Under the pieces are notes generated by a model that did no database searches, was not told the DNA's origin, and saw only the letters and a program-made list of their open reading frames with translations. The translations under genes and the position numbers were made by a program. This document shows positions 11,829-24,400 of a stretch of 64,000 bases of DNA, piece after piece. Every line of letters begins with the position of its first letter. The stretch's first letter is position 1. The stretch is from Lutjanus erythropterus (lineage: Eukaryota > Chordata > Actinopteri > Lutjaniformes > Lutjanidae). The stretch covers positions 5,151,848 to 5,215,847 of the forward strand of contig CM034603.1 in assembly GCA_020091685.1 (NCBI GenBank), read 5' to 3'.

Positions 11829-13406
11829 TCAGATGGTCAGCACCATCTTCCCAGCAGCCCCGGGAGACTCAATGATGTCATGGTGGGCCTGGGCAGCCTG
11901 GTCGAGTGGATATTTCGGACCGACGACTGGACGCAGCCAACCAGCTTCCATTCCTGCGAAGAGCAGCGCCGCACACTCCTTATTCTCCTCCTGAGAGAGG
12001 ACAGGAAGAGGTGCACAGCATTTATTGTACTAGCTGTAAATCAACGACAGAAGCTTTCCCTGTCCATTATTGTTGTTAATGCTGTCATGTGATTGGCAGG
12101 GTCTAAATTTAGCCAAGAGTCACGTGAGATGATATCAGCTTATTCATTGGCTGGTGCATGCAGGTAGTTGCATTTTCAAGTCCATTTTAAAAGGATGGTT
12201 CGGTTGAATTATCAGGTTCTTATGGATAGTCAGTGTATTTGCCACAGTAGAGTAGATGTACATGTTTGCATATGTCAAATGTTTTCCCCACTTTACCTTG
12301 ATATCAGACAGTCTCTTCTGATGGGAAACCTCAGCTATACAAGCCAAATATTACACCCTCCAAACCAACTAAACTCCATGGGCAAAATCAGTCATTTTAC
12401 CTCACAGACTGTGGAGGATGCTGGCCTACTGCTGCCTCGATCTGTTAGCTTGTTTGTGTTATTGTGTTACTTCTGTGTTTTAAAAGGATAGTTTGAATTC
12501 AACACAGTCACACAATAACACAAACAAACTAAGAGACTGAGGCAACAGTAGACCAACAACTACCCTTTTCAGCAAGACAAAATTAATAATTTTGCCTATG
12601 GAGTTTGGTTGGTATGGAGAGAGTAATATTTGTCTTATATAGAAGATTTCATGTCTAACTCACTCTAAAGAGGTGAAAATATAGCATACACTTAAATTGA
12701 TATTGTTTTTTTTTTTAGTGGAACTTTTTCAAGTGGCTAAAATACATTTTGTTTCCGACCCTGTCCACAGCAGTACGTTGTTAAGCCTCCGTGGTGGTAC
12801 TCCTCTCTGCTTCTCCTAGGCTGACTAGTGTAGCTTATACACTCATACAACCCCACTTCAGATAATCCGAAATACCCCTTTAATGAGTTATGATCAGCTG
12901 ACTCAAGTAACATACAGCTACGATGCATGAAACTGTCACATGTGAATCATCATTTAAAGTGTGTGCAGGCTTTTAAACACAGAAAAATGTATGTGTGTAA
13001 AACATGGCTTATGTGATGTCACTGCTTTGTACCGGTGCAGCGCTGAAGAGAGCCACTCCCACGATGCTGCTCTCTTTAGCCATCATATCTCTGGGGCTGA
13101 TCTCTATGGAGCCTCTGGAGCCAACGATCTAAAAATACAGATGAAGGAGTATGTAGACATGTACAGGAATGATCTCCACTGGGATGCAACTACTGTACAG
13201 AACTACAAACTAACTAATGTAACTGTGAGGTAGTGCAGTCCAGCTGTGATGGTGGGCTGTACTACAGAGCTACAGACATCTGGACTGTAGTTCTACTGAC
13301 CGCAACACGTCCTCCATTGGCCATCATCTGGAGGTCTTTACTGAGGTTGACATTTGACAGCATCTCCACAACCACATCTACGCCTCTGCCTCCTGTGGCT
13401 TCCTGG

Positions 13407-13447
<41 letters not shown>

Positions 13448-16400
13448 TAACACAACTCCATATCTCTGTAAGCACTACTAAACCACCTGACAAAACTACA
13501 ACAGTCTTTTTCTCCATAAATAAGAAACAAGGAATAAAGATTATTAAGGCTGAGTTGCACCAGGCAGGATTAACTTTTAAACTGAATTAAATCATGACTT
13601 AACTTTATAACTAGCAAACAATGACATGTTTTGCTAACCTTTCAGAAAGCTAGCAATGTAGCTCTGTTTTTTTTTTTTTTTTTTTTTTTAGCTAGCTTGC
13701 AAACAATGTAAAGTTTTGTTAAGGAATACAGAGCAACCTGCTTCAGCCTTTCAGCAGCAACAGAACTCTGCTTCATTTTTAAATGTGGAGCACTCATTTT
13801 AAAGGCACAGTTCACCCAAAAAATGAAAATTCAGTAATTTTCTATTCACCCTCATGGCGATTGAAGGTCAGGATTCATTTTTTTCATCCACAAAATACTG
13901 CTGGAGTTTCACAGGAAAGCAGGACTGCAGAATGACCCAAACAATTGAAATGAATGGTTTCAAACAGAGAAAAACAACTGGTAAAAAATAAATAAATAAA
14001 TGAAATGCCTCCATACTGCTCGTCTGGTGTAAATCCAAGTCTAATGCTGTTTTCCTGTGAAAATCCAGTAGTTTTTTGTGGACTAAAAAACTAAACTCCA
14101 CCTTCAGTTAACATGAGGGTGAGTGGATAATGACTGAAGTTTCATATTCGGGTGAACTATCCCTTTAAACCCAGTTTGGCTAATCTCTGATTCAAACTGA
14201 TTTTAGATTAAATAAATCTTTTTTTGGTGCAACTCGTGGTGAGCTCCATGTTCCCTTCCTTCTGGTTGTTTGTGTGTGTGTATGTGTGTGTGTGTGTGTA
14301 TATATACCATTATTTTGTCTGTGTAGCCCTGTTCTCTGTGATTAAAGGCCAGGTGAGCTCTGTTTTTGAGAACCATCTTCATTCCCTCTGGTGTACCTGC
14401 CGTCCCCAACACCCTGAGACCCAGAGCACGGGACAACTGGCACGATGCCACACCAACCTTAACACACACACAAACACAAGTGTTGCAGATGTGGACACCA
14501 TTTACATTTTTTTTATGGAATTAGAAAGAAGAGAAATGAAACGCACCCCTCCACTGGCTCCATGGACGAGGACTGTCTCTCCAGGCTTGGCGTGGGTTCT
14601 GAAACACACCAGTTTGTCAAATTTTAGTCAATACATCTGTGATTAAATGGCCTGAGGAAAGGGTAAGATTGAATGTATTAATGTGTCTCTCTTTTTTTAA
14701 GATTATTTTTTGGGCTTTTTGCCTTTTAATCACAGTGACAGCTGAAGACATGACAGGAAAGAGGGGTGAAGAGGGAGGGGATGATATGCAGCAAACCAGC
14801 AGCCTCTACAGAGGACTAACATCCTCAGTACATCAGGCGCACGCTCTACCAACTGAGCTACAGGGGCGCCCCGTTAATGTGTCTCTTAATGCTTTCTGAT
14901 TTCTCCACTTAGCCCCAAGATTTCTGCAAAAACCTATACAAAAAAGTGAAATGTCATTATTCCTTGAAAAAGCTAGGCACTGTACTGTACAAGAGGAAGT
15001 AGTGCATTTGTTGGGGACTATTTTCAGCAGTGGATTAATACACATTTGATGCTCCTGACTTAATAAAAAGTGGAATCATTTTGCACACTTTTGGAAATAA
15101 TACAAATATAACCAACAGACCAGAGAAACCAAAATGTTCATTACACTATGCAAAAGTGTTTGACAGATGGAACAAACTATAGAGAGTTGTTGTGCCCTGA
15201 AAGTGTTCTCCTACAGTGTTTAATCATTGATTCACATTGATTTTAACATCACTGGAACTTTAATTTGCTCAGTGTTAGCATTTCACACTAACAGTGAAGT
15301 TACACATTAAGTCTGAGAAAAGTAAGGCTGGAAATGAATAAAGTTAACCAAAGCGCTGCAGTGGTGAGGTCTTACTTGTGAACCAGAGCTCTGTAGGCAG
15401 TGAAGTAAGGGATCCCTATGGCTGCACCCTGGGTGAAGTCTAAGGCGTCGGGCAGTTTGTGGACACACTCATCAGCTGCTACAGTGTACTCTGCATAACC
15501 TCCACTAACTGTGGCTGTGGTGAACACACGGTCTCCTGCCTGGAAAACACACACACACACAATTATTTGCACAGGAAATGGCTAACTAGTTTTAACAGTG
15601 TCTGGTTTAAAGTACAGAGTCAGTGTTTAAGTTCCCAGTGCCCTTGCAGCAACAACTGCAGGACAGCCAGTTGTACATGTGCTAGTGGACATGTCTGAAG
15701 TGAGTTTGTGCAGCGGTTTAGAGGAAACTGCCACAGCTGCCATATGTTTGTATAAGCAAAATAAAATGAATATACAATTTGTGTTACTGTGCATGCCCAC
15801 AGTGCAGATCAGACCTTCACTGCAGTGACTCCTTCTCCAATAGTTTCCACCACTCCAGCTACGTCTGTGCCCGGGGTGTACGGCAGGGTGGGCTTACGGC
15901 TATATGTTCCAGCCCGGATGTAAGTTTCCACAGGATTCACTCCACAGGCGTGGACACGAATCAACACCTGCAACAAAGAGACGGTGCGGATGTAGACACG
16001 GTTGAAAAACATTATGTAATAAGCCATAGATATGACTGATACTGGCTTTTTAGGTGCCAATTCTGATACCATTACTGAAGAATAAAATATATCAGCTAAT
16101 ACTTTTAACTGATAAAAATTCAAAATGACATCAGGGCACTCAAACAGTACACTTTCATGGGTATTTTTAATAGTTATAAATAAATAAAAATACAAAAAAC
16201 AAAAAGAACAACTTGAATTAAGATAAATGATCAAATATACATAAAATGCTGCCTATAAAACTAAAAACAAAGATAAAAAAACGATGCTCTGTAAAAATAT
16301 CTGCCTTTAAAACAAATAACAAAACTAAATGTTCTGTAACCGATATATCAGTTATTTATACGTTTCACGAGTTTAATTTTAATTTCTCAGTAGTTGATTT

Positions 16401-16922
16401 TTTTACTGGTTATGAATGATAATATCTCGAGTTAATATCTCGTATAATATTCTAACTGAACAAGTTGCATGTTTAGTACATTTTGACAATAAAAAAACAC
16501 AATTCAGTCACGCGAGGGCGGCAACGGCATTTGAGAAAATAGACCAAAACAACAAATTGTGCAGTGAAGCAGTGTCAGATACAGCATATTAAATATGACC
16601 ATCACATCCAGCGGTTCTGCACTAAACAAACTTCTGTGTAAAGTTACAGCGGGCCTGTTTGTACATTTTGCTGTTTAATGTGCGGTCAAATTCAAAGCAG
16701 CGCAGTAACTTTACAGCGTTTAGCGGTCGTACTGTTATATCCGCTCTTGAGCAATAAGGCTTTTTACTGTTTGAACCTCCACCTGTTCGTTCAGCTTTAG
16801 TCAGTCTGTCTTACCTGTCTGTGTCCGGGCTGAGGGACAGGCACGTCTGAGCACAGTTTGAGCACCGACGGAGCTCCAAACTCACTGACTCTGATTGCTC
16901 TCATCAGCCTGCTGCCCGACAT
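11829..16922 (-). CDS. cryz: CRYZ copy B: zeta-crystallin / quinone oxidoreductase, 8 exons, intact
   Basis: Reduces quinones by one electron using NADPH; cytosolic tetramer in characterised relatives. Exons on the minus strand: 16815-16922, 15815-15967, 15376-15539, 14547-14598, 14308-14457, 13301-13402, 13033-13128, 11829-11990. Joined they give 328 aa, against 329 in human. Start chosen at [10 protein letters not shown]; a second in-frame ATG lies at residue 7. Landmarks: [20 protein letters not shown] (N-terminal GroES-like domain), [16 protein letters not shown], and the Rossmann loop GASGGVG at residues 155-161. The final exon ends GKMVLTI then TGA. The exon 2 donor is GTCTGA rather than GTRAG, in both copies. 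The gene is transcribed away from DARS2. Introns contain a SINE (14691-14873) and nested MITEs that copy A lacks. Confidence 0.94.
12186..12884. mobile_element. Long fold-back (palindromic) element, copy 1
   Basis: The two halves are imperfect inverted copies meeting near 12490. Matching outer ends are TTAAAAGGATGGTTCGG on the left and the complement of CCGAAATACCCCTTTAA on the right. Inner arms share CCAAATATTACxxCTCC, AACTCCATGGGCAAAAT and TTGTTTGTGTTATTGTGT words in opposite orientation. Relatives lie at 41505-42342 and at 43180-43302 plus 44600-45030. There is no coding capacity, so it is non-autonomous. Confidence 0.65.
13408..13446. repeat. (CA)n microsatellite against CRYZ-B exon 6 acceptor
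   Basis: Perfect dinucleotide run. On the coding strand it is (GT)n then TTCCAG and exon 6, the same arrangement as in copy A, so it predates the gene duplication or was homogenised after it. Confidence 0.95.
13553..14232. mobile_element. TIR element related to 31537-32323, interrupted by a MITE
   Basis: The left end reads GAGTTGCACCAGGCAGGATTA and the right end TAAATAAATC...TTGGTGCAACTC, giving inverted ends GAGTTGCACCA / TGGTGCAACTC. Inside are GCTAGC...AAACAATGTAA repeats like those of the DARS2 intron 13 element. A separate MITE is inserted at 13797-14168. Confidence 0.55.
13797..14168. mobile_element. Palindromic MITE, AGTTCACCC ends
   Basis: Left end TTTAAAGGCACAGTTCACCC, right end GGGTGAACTATCCCTTTAAA, so the ends are inverted repeats. 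Subterminal words (AAAATTCAGT, CACCCTCATG and complement CATGAGGGTGAGTGG) also pair. Related copies are at 21429-21990 and 49637-49935. No open frame of significance. Confidence 0.75.
14691..14873 (-). mobile_element. tRNA-derived SINE with perfect target-site duplication
   Basis: On the minus strand it begins CGGGGCGCCCCTGTAGCTCA, then GTTGGTAGAGCG: a tRNA-like head with a Pol III A-box. It ends in an A-rich tail (plus-strand CTTTTTTTAAG). A perfect 13-bp duplication TTAATGTGTCTCT flanks it at 14678-14690 and 14874-14886. The homologous place in CRYZ-A (about 2783-2800) is empty, so insertion followed gene duplication. Confidence 0.9.
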
Positions 16923-17035
16923 GTCTGCACAGTAAACACGCACCGTGGATGACAGTTTAACAGACCTCCCTTCCGAGCTGGACAAAAAAAAAAAAATTGG
17001 TCGTGTCTAAAAGGGAACTCCATACTTACAATAGA

Positions 17036-17045
17036 TCTCGCGAGA
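17036..17045. promoter_or_regulatory. TCTCGCGAGA motif 1
   Basis: Exact 10-bp palindrome, 114 bases upstream of the CRYZ-B start codon, in the left arm of the fold-back element. A plausible core-promoter element; function inferred. Confidence 0.6.
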
Positions 17046-17195
17046 GTCATCAATTAAACCTAAATCATCATCTTTCCTAAATATAACAGATGTGTTTTGT
17101 TCCTTCATATACTCAGATCTTTGCTCCCAGCGTTGTCACATTATAAAATATTATCAGTTTGTACAAGGTGCACAATAAAGAAACAACGCGTAAAA

Positions 17196-17205
17196 TCTCG
17201 CGAGA
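17196..17205. promoter_or_regulatory. TCTCGCGAGA motif 2
   Basis: Second exact copy, 160 bases from the first, in the opposite arm. It lies between CRYZ-B and DARS2 and could serve either direction. Confidence 0.6.
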
Positions 17206-17349
17206 GTTAAATCTGGGGTTCCCACTTAGACACGACCAAAAAAAGTTCTGTTAATGCGCGTGCAGAACAGTTATAAGTGCATTAGCGCCCTCTTGTGGAC
17301 CGGAGTACCGAAGCACTGCAGTTGCTTGGCTTGAAAAAGACAACAATGA

Positions 17350-17421
<72 letters not shown>
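17350..17421. repeat. (ACT)n(AAT)n compound microsatellite
   Basis: About 14 ACT units run directly into about 10 AAT units in the CRYZ-B/DARS2 intergenic region. Confidence 0.95.
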
Positions 17422-17422
<1 letters not shown>

Positions 17423-17611
17423 TCAATAACGAGAATATTTAATACAACTCACATGTTTTACAAAAAAGTAAGCACTGTTATTGTGAAATAGTGGAAACTC
17501 TCCATGTACTCATTGTACGATACAATGATAATAATCTATGCACCATAATCAATGTTTTAAATTTCTTTAACAAATAGAAATGGAACGATATATTTTTTTA
17601 ATTTATTTATT

Positions 17612-17614
17612 ATT

Positions 17615-17653
<39 letters not shown>

Positions 17654-17654
17654 A
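17612..17654. repeat. (TTG)n microsatellite
   Basis: ATTATT followed by about 12 TTG units, about 190 bases from the ACT/AAT run. Confidence 0.95.
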
Positions 17655-17659
17655 GTAGC

Positions 17660-18469
17660 AGTATTGAACAAATTGCACACGTCATACATTTTGACAAAAA
17701 AAAAGCATACATTTCAAATCCAGACATGCCAGGGAGGCAACCACAGGTGAGAAAAAAATTTAAACCATAAATGACACTACAAGCCAGAGCAAAAATATGT
17801 ATTTTTGATTTTTGAGTGAACTGTCCCTTTAATATACTGCTCATTTCTTTCGTGTTTTTACTTTAGCAAATTTACATTCGTGAATGTAAAACTTTGAGCA
17901 CAACAAGATTAGATTGATTAGAAAATACTCTCTTTCGCACATTGTGTTGATTCTTATTAAAAAAAATAACTAAAAAATCTAGCAGAATTACTGACTGACA
18001 TCCACAGTAAAAGTGCGGCTCAAAAACCGGCTGCCAATTGAGTGCCGATTTAAATCGATGTTGCAGATTGACTAGTTCAGTCTAACTACAACGTGACGTC
18101 ACATCCGTTTACGTCCGTTCGACTTCTACACGTATGGACCTGCATAGACGTGCTGTGTAAACTAACACAGAGCCCATCCACATGAGCAGAGGGTCTGAGA
18201 GGCGCTCAGAACGACCGAGACTGCGGAACCAGCGGAGGTTTGTCATCCTGACCCGGAGTGTGAGCTCCGGTTCCCGGTGGTTTTATCACTCTCATGTTGA
18301 ATAACGGTGTGAGTACATCCAGAATCTCTGGATAACAGTCTTTCTCCGGGTCAGAAGAGCTGCCATGTGCTTCATTCAAACAGCCGGACACACTGACCGG
18401 ACAGCTGGGTGAGTGACAGCCTCACACAGCGTTACATCAGCCCGGTGTGTCGCTCTGTGCTGACAGAAG
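17660..18469 (+). promoter_or_regulatory. DARS2 5' flank / divergent promoter region
   Basis: Sequence between the microsatellites and the DARS2 start. It holds an exact CRE palindrome TGACGTCA at 18094-18101 and becomes GC- and CpG-richer from about 18100. The start codon context is AAGATGG, a good match to the Kozak rule. Part of this region is duplicated upstream of CRYZ-A (9590-10130). The minus-strand open frame at 18206-18391 has no domain and is probably chance. Confidence 0.55.
18094..18101. promoter_or_regulatory. CRE palindrome TGACGTCA, original copy
   Basis: Exact palindrome 369 bases upstream of the DARS2 start codon, with the same 3' neighbour CATCCGTTTA as the duplicate at 9972. 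Binding by CREB/ATF proteins would be expected from the motif but is not shown. Confidence 0.5.
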
Positions 18470-21400
18470 ATGGCAACAAGAAGCAGATACCTGCTGCAGA
18501 GAGTGTGTAGAGGACTCCGAGCTCACACTGTCTGCTGCCAGAGCTCACAACTGACCTCAAGTCAAGGACGCAGCCTGTTGTTGAGACCTCAACTTAGACA
18601 TGTGAGCTGCTCACACACACTCTACAAGTGTGAGTCTCCCAACACAGGTACTGTAACAGTCACCAGCTCTGTGTCTTTATGACTGATCATGTGACAGGTT
18701 ATAGCTGATTGATTGTGGTATTGTCTTTGGACAGTGACTCCTGTAAGGCTACAGAATGTGCACAAGGAAAATGAAGTTAGTCCAGAAACTCATATAAGAG
18801 AATGCAGCTGTAGTCTTACTCCAGTAGTTAGTTCACAGTATTACAAACAGTCTGGGAAATCCATGATAAGCTCCATGATATTCATTATAAAGTATTTACC
18901 ACTGTATTAATCTGCTGGAAAATTCAGCAGGTGGGATATTAGAGTTTGATTGATATTAGAATCAGTAACAAGAGGTCATGGGTCAGTTAAAGTGAACAAG
19001 AGACCCTTTTAACACATTTGCAGGAAAAGCATTGTGTTGCTAATAACATCAACAATGGCTCTGTTCATTTAAAGGTATACTATGCAGAATTTGTCTGTTG
19101 TTGTTTGTAAACATTTCAAGTTGGGCCCTCCTCTGCGGCATATTGAGCAAGCAAGAGAGAGAGGGCAATATCACCAAAACATGGGCCTCGCCTTTAAATT
19201 GCTTTGTGCATTTACTCTGAAACAGGCAGCATAGGCATGACGCCGCACCAGTGTGTCCTTTGACACAGCCAGCTGGCATTGTGGAATTAAAAGAGGTGTG
19301 ACATAAGTCAACAGCACGTCAGTCAACAAGTGGTTATGTTCGTCTGCTTGTTTCTAATCACACACAGAGATGATAACCTCATGCATTTATAACACAAAGG
19401 TTTTTATGTGTTCCTGAATAAACAGGCCGTTGCTTCCTCTACTAGAGATAAGTTTAAAAGATCGCTTGTACAATGATCTGTGGTGATGATTTCCCTCCTC
19501 CTGTCTGTGTGTCTGCTGTCCAGCTTACCCGTTTGTCGTTCTGGCTGTGTTACTACCTCTCTTGGTGGATCAGAGGTGGAGCAAAACTCACCCCCTCATT
19601 ACACCTCCGTACCTTTTACACAGATGGCAAGGCAGAATAGTCCGGACTTGAAGAGCCTGTGTAAAAGAGGCCAGAGAAAGCAGTGAAGAGAGCTTGAGAG
19701 TGAATGAGGAGAGGGAGCAGCATTATCAATGACAAAGCAGTGAGAAATAAGACAGAAAATATCACAATATTGTATTACACAAATGTAATAATCATCATCA
19801 TCACAGTCACAATGATCCTTTAAAGGAATGAAAACAGAAAGGTTCTTCTTTGCTTGAAGTCCTGTTAGACATGAAATGATTAGCTGTCAACTATTAAATT
19901 AATTCCCAACTATTTTGATAATCTATCAGTCGTTTGAGTCATTTTTTAAGAAAAAAAAAATCTTATTTCAGCTTCCTAAATGTGTTTTCCAGGTCCCAGC
20001 AGTCTGTCATTCAGGAGTCACACCTGTGGAGAGCTGAGATCACATCATGTTGGAGAGAAAGTCACTCTGTGTGGTTGGGTCCAGTACCTCAGGTATTATT
20101 CTGTTACTGCTGTGTGCAAACTGACATGGAAATAACAGTTTATTTGAGTGATCAAAAATAAGTAAACTCTCAGTTTAAACGTACAACCTCACTGGAAACT
20201 GTTTCTCTCTCCATCAGGCAGGACCTGTTTGTCATCCTGCGAGATTTCAGCGGCTTGACACAAGTTCTGATTCCTCAAGAAGAAGTAAGGAGAAAAACAA
20301 TCAAATACCACAACGCAATGTCTGCAGTAACTATTACAACAAATGATAACGATATTAAAGATAATATAAACCCATTAATAATAATGCAACACATTTGTTG
20401 CATGTTTATTTCTTCTGTGTTTTCAGTCTGCCAGTGATCTGAAAGCAGTCTTGTGTGATCTCACAGCTGAGTCTGTCATCAAGGTTACAGGAACAGTCAG
20501 AAAACGACCAGCGGGACAGGAGAACAAGGTTTGTGTATGATATTAGATCATAACTGACTCTCAAAAGCAGCTTCTGTTATTCCTATGAGGACGTTCAGCA
20601 CTGCTAAAGCACAAAAGAACTTGTTATGATGGAAACAAATCACATTAGAGTGGATACTTTGTCATTTACACATAACTTATCAATGCCTTATAGACAGTAT
20701 AATAAATCTTAACCAATAACTGGTCAACCCTTAAAATGAAATGGAAGATTTCAAATGTCTAAATAAAAAGAGAAATAAATGAATCTTTGGTAACTGAATG
20801 CATTGTTTTTATTGTTGTCCAGCAGAGAGCAGCAAAGACCTGCCAGTACAAAATACAAAGTACTGTCATTAGGGCAATATATTGATTATCTCTATCATGA
20901 TATGAGACTAGATATCATGTAGGATTTTGGATATCATTTTTTGTATTTCAAGTTTTCTTGCAGATGTTTTCTGAACTCATAAGACTCTTCTAGCTGTTCT
21001 TTTATTTGCTTTTACTCAGTCATTACCTCTGCATTACTGATGAATACTGGTGAAATACTGTTTCAATATCAATAAATATTGATATTGAGCTATTTAAATC
21101 ACTAAAATAATTTTAAAATTAATATTTTTGTCTAATTATTGATTTTCTTTTGGAACATAACTATGTAACAAGCAGGATAATGTACAGTGAGTGGGTCACT
21201 ATTGCGAAATAAATCCATAAAGTCATTTTAAATGAATATTTTGTGTCACAGGATGATGAAGATCCTGCATCACACTGCTTGGATTGATTTCACAATGACA
21301 TCCTCACTGCACATTATCCCTTACTTATCTTAGAGGAAATGTGTATGTTGAGATATATACATGAATCATATAGCATGGAATATCCTAATAATATCCTAAT

Positions 21401-24400
21401 AAAACCTTAAGCCCTGATGGACTTGTGCTTAAAGGGATAATTCACTCAAAAATGAGAATTCAATTGTTATCTACTCACCCTCATGCCGATTGAAGGTCGG
21501 GTTTAGTTTTTTAGTTTCACAAACAGAAAACACACAAAACAGTGTTACAGAATCTCCCAAACAATGGAAGTGAATGGTGAGCAGTTTTCAAACAAAAAAA
21601 CACAGAATAAAAACATAAAATGACTCCATACGGTTCGTCTGGTGTAATCCAAGTCTCCTAAAGCCCCGACATGCCAAGTTGACTTGAAAGACATCATTTA
21701 CGGCATGTTTTTAGCCTGAATCTTCACTGTAGATCCTTAGCTTGGAGTCACGCTTATTTGCACACTGTCTGAATTGGGTGTGACAGTGTGTGAACAGCAT
21801 GTCAGGACTTTAGGAGGCTTTTTTTTTGTCACCATTCACTTCCATTGTTTGGCAGATTTCTGCAACGCTGTTTCCCTGTGAAACTCCAGCAGTGTTTTGC
21901 ACAGTAACTAAATAAACCTGACGTTCAGTCGGCCTGAGGGTGAGCAGATAATGACTGAATTTAAATTTTTTGGTGAACTATCCCTTTAAGTGCAAGAGGC
22001 TGCAAGGGCCTGAAATGTTCTAAACGGGAAAGGGAGAGCACTTATCAAAATATCAAAAGCATCAAACACTTGCATGAAAATGTTCTTTTTTCCTGTAGTA
22101 GTTTCTTGTTTTTCACGCTTCCAGGCGTTCCCTGGTAACCCTGTCTTTAACATGACAGCACTATGGACTGTGGGTGATTCCCTTAGTCAGTCTGCAGAAA
22201 TGCGGACTTATGGAAAGTGGAAAGTGTGCATAAAGAGCTCAAAATGTCCTCATGCACTTGACGACTGTGGACATTAGGATTGGGCCTAGTTTTTGCGAGG
22301 AGGTGCGAGGTGCTGCCCACAAGCTGTGAGTGGACAGCTGGATAGTGTTTCATTTTGGCGTGGACATTGCATTTCCATGTCAAAAAGGAAAAGCCTCCCT
22401 TGCATGTCTTCTTTTAAGTTTTTATATAATCACAGGCGTACAGAAAAAGAAAATCCCCATAACAACAGCTGTGTTTCTATCAATGTATTTTTATTCACAT
22501 TTTGAACTATGGCTTAGGAACAGCTGGTTTAGTTTCCAACTTACAATCTCTACTTCTGCTACTTTGTTAATGTAGCTTACACCACTAACTTCTGACAAAA
22601 CTATTTGTTCAAAACCTGTTGATGGAAACAAGCATAATTAGATTTTTTTTTTTGACATTTCAGAAGTTTGCTTCAAATTTGCTTGACATTATATGGAAAC
22701 ATGGCTACTGTGTATTGTACTTCACTTTATTTCTATGTTTGATTTTTATTCAGGCACTGTAAATCGTCCACAGAAAATATATCTTGAAGAGTGTTGCAAA
22801 ACGTTTCACACCTTTGACAGAAAATGTAGTGTTGAACCAGAAGGATGCTGAAAAATTGATTGCTCTTCTGCAGAGTGGACACTTTCGCCCTGAAATGTTT
22901 CAAAGAGGCGTGATTATAGTGATTCTCCTGTGAGCAGAACCAACCAGGCCCAGTCCACTTCAGTGTGATACAGTTCCCACTGTTTAATCTGCCTGTGCTA
23001 AGGAGGCATCATTGAAGCTGCTCTAGATATACAACACTTATTGATTGTTTGAGGTAAAGGAGAGTTCCCATACCGGGAGTCGAACCTGGGCCGCCTGGGT
23101 GAAAACCAGGAATCCTAACCGCTAGACCATATGGGAATATGTGAGACATCAGAGATTGGCCTTGAGAACACTTTGGAGCTGCATGTACAGTCTGTTGGGA
23201 GGCAAACATTTCAGCCATCTTTTCAGTAAACATCTTTAATCATATGAGGGATTTAATAATAATTTAATATCATTAAAGTTTCAGTTCAGCGATGAAAAGC
23301 AGAACCTTGAGGGTCTTCCTCTGATCTTTTTGATGTGGTCATTTCTAATTTCTCTCTGCTGTGTCCATACCAACAGGCGATGCCAACAGGAGACGTAGAA
23401 GTCCTGGCTGACAGTGTGGAGGTTTTTAATCTGTGCCGGAAGCTGCCTTTTGAAATTAAAGACTTTGTCAAAGTAAGTAGCTCATGTTACGTATACTGTA
23501 TGTGCACCATTTTACCATCGCTCAAGCAGGTAATGCTAATAACCCTGAATGATTGTGTCTATGTGGTTTGATTGTACAGAAATCGGAGGCTTTGCGGATG
23601 CAGTATCGTTACCTGGACCTGAGATCCTCTCAGATGCAGAAGAACCTCAGACTGAGATCTCAGCTGGTGATGAAGATGAGAGAATACCTCTGTAATGTGC
23701 ACGGTATGGAGAGCCACATTCATTTCTCCCTTCAATGAATCTTTTCCAGGACAGTGGCTGACTGATGATTTTCTTGAGCAGGGAAACACGTCTGACTTTT
23801 GGTTGCCCACAGACCTTCACATTCACACTCCCAAGTATACTGCCCCTGTTGAGTCTCCCCTTAATGTGGCCTGTCTGCCCTTAAACTTTAGTGGAATAGC
23901 AGAGAAACCAATAGTAGAATCCAGGTGCTTGTTGCTGAAGCATGACTGAACTTTCTAATAGTCTCTTTTTTCTTGTTGATAGGTTTTGTCGATGTGGAAA
24001 CTCCTACCTTGTTTAAAAGAACACCAGGGGTAAGAGCCTCTTTTATCTTTTATCTAGAATCAGATAGCCTGTTTACACCTGGTATTAACATGTAACATGG
24101 GTGATCCAGTCACAAGTGGACAGCTGTAAAGACATCAGTTTACACAGATCTCACATCCCTCCTCTATATGCAATGAAACACATAGCTAAATCATTGCCAT
24201 TTGCAAAGACCAAACGCACAAACAGACCCAAAGCTTTTTACACAAAAAACAGAAATAACTTAATGTATAACATTTGCCGAATTTACAGTAAGGCTCAAAT
24301 AATTAAGAATTTGTCAAAGAGAGAATTTTTAAAAGTCTATAAAGTGTCTCCTAACTCAACAACTCCCAAAATTGCAAGTTTTTTAAATGGAGTCTGGGGA

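Larger units (their letters stand above)
16997..17239. promoter_or_regulatory. Fold-back element in the CRYZ-B promoter with two TCTCGCGAGA motifs
   Basis: Inverted ends TTGGTCGTGTCTAA (16997-17010) and TTAGACACGACCAA (17226-17239) enclose about 240 bp. The inner arms also pair: GGGAACTCCA near the left end and the complement of TGGGGTTCCC near the right, each leading to one TCTCGCGAGA. The left end is about 75 bases upstream of the CRYZ-B start codon. TCTCGCGAGA is a known promoter palindrome of vertebrate housekeeping genes. CRYZ-A has no counterpart. Confidence 0.65.

Noticed and set aside
14821-14873. A possible genuine tRNA gene (GTAGCTCAGTTGGTAGAGCG)
   Set aside because: The 3' half does not form a T-arm or acceptor pair and it continues into a SINE body and tail flanked by a target duplication.
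11829-16922. Alternative start of CRYZ-B at the upstream MSSSEGRS codon (16985)
   Set aside because: It would extend the protein beyond the family length and has no match to CRYZ; the [10 protein letters not shown] start aligns with the human N-terminus.
18206-18391. Open frame upstream of DARS2 on the minus strand
   Set aside because: No family resemblance or splice partner; lies in GC-rich promoter where chance frames are common.
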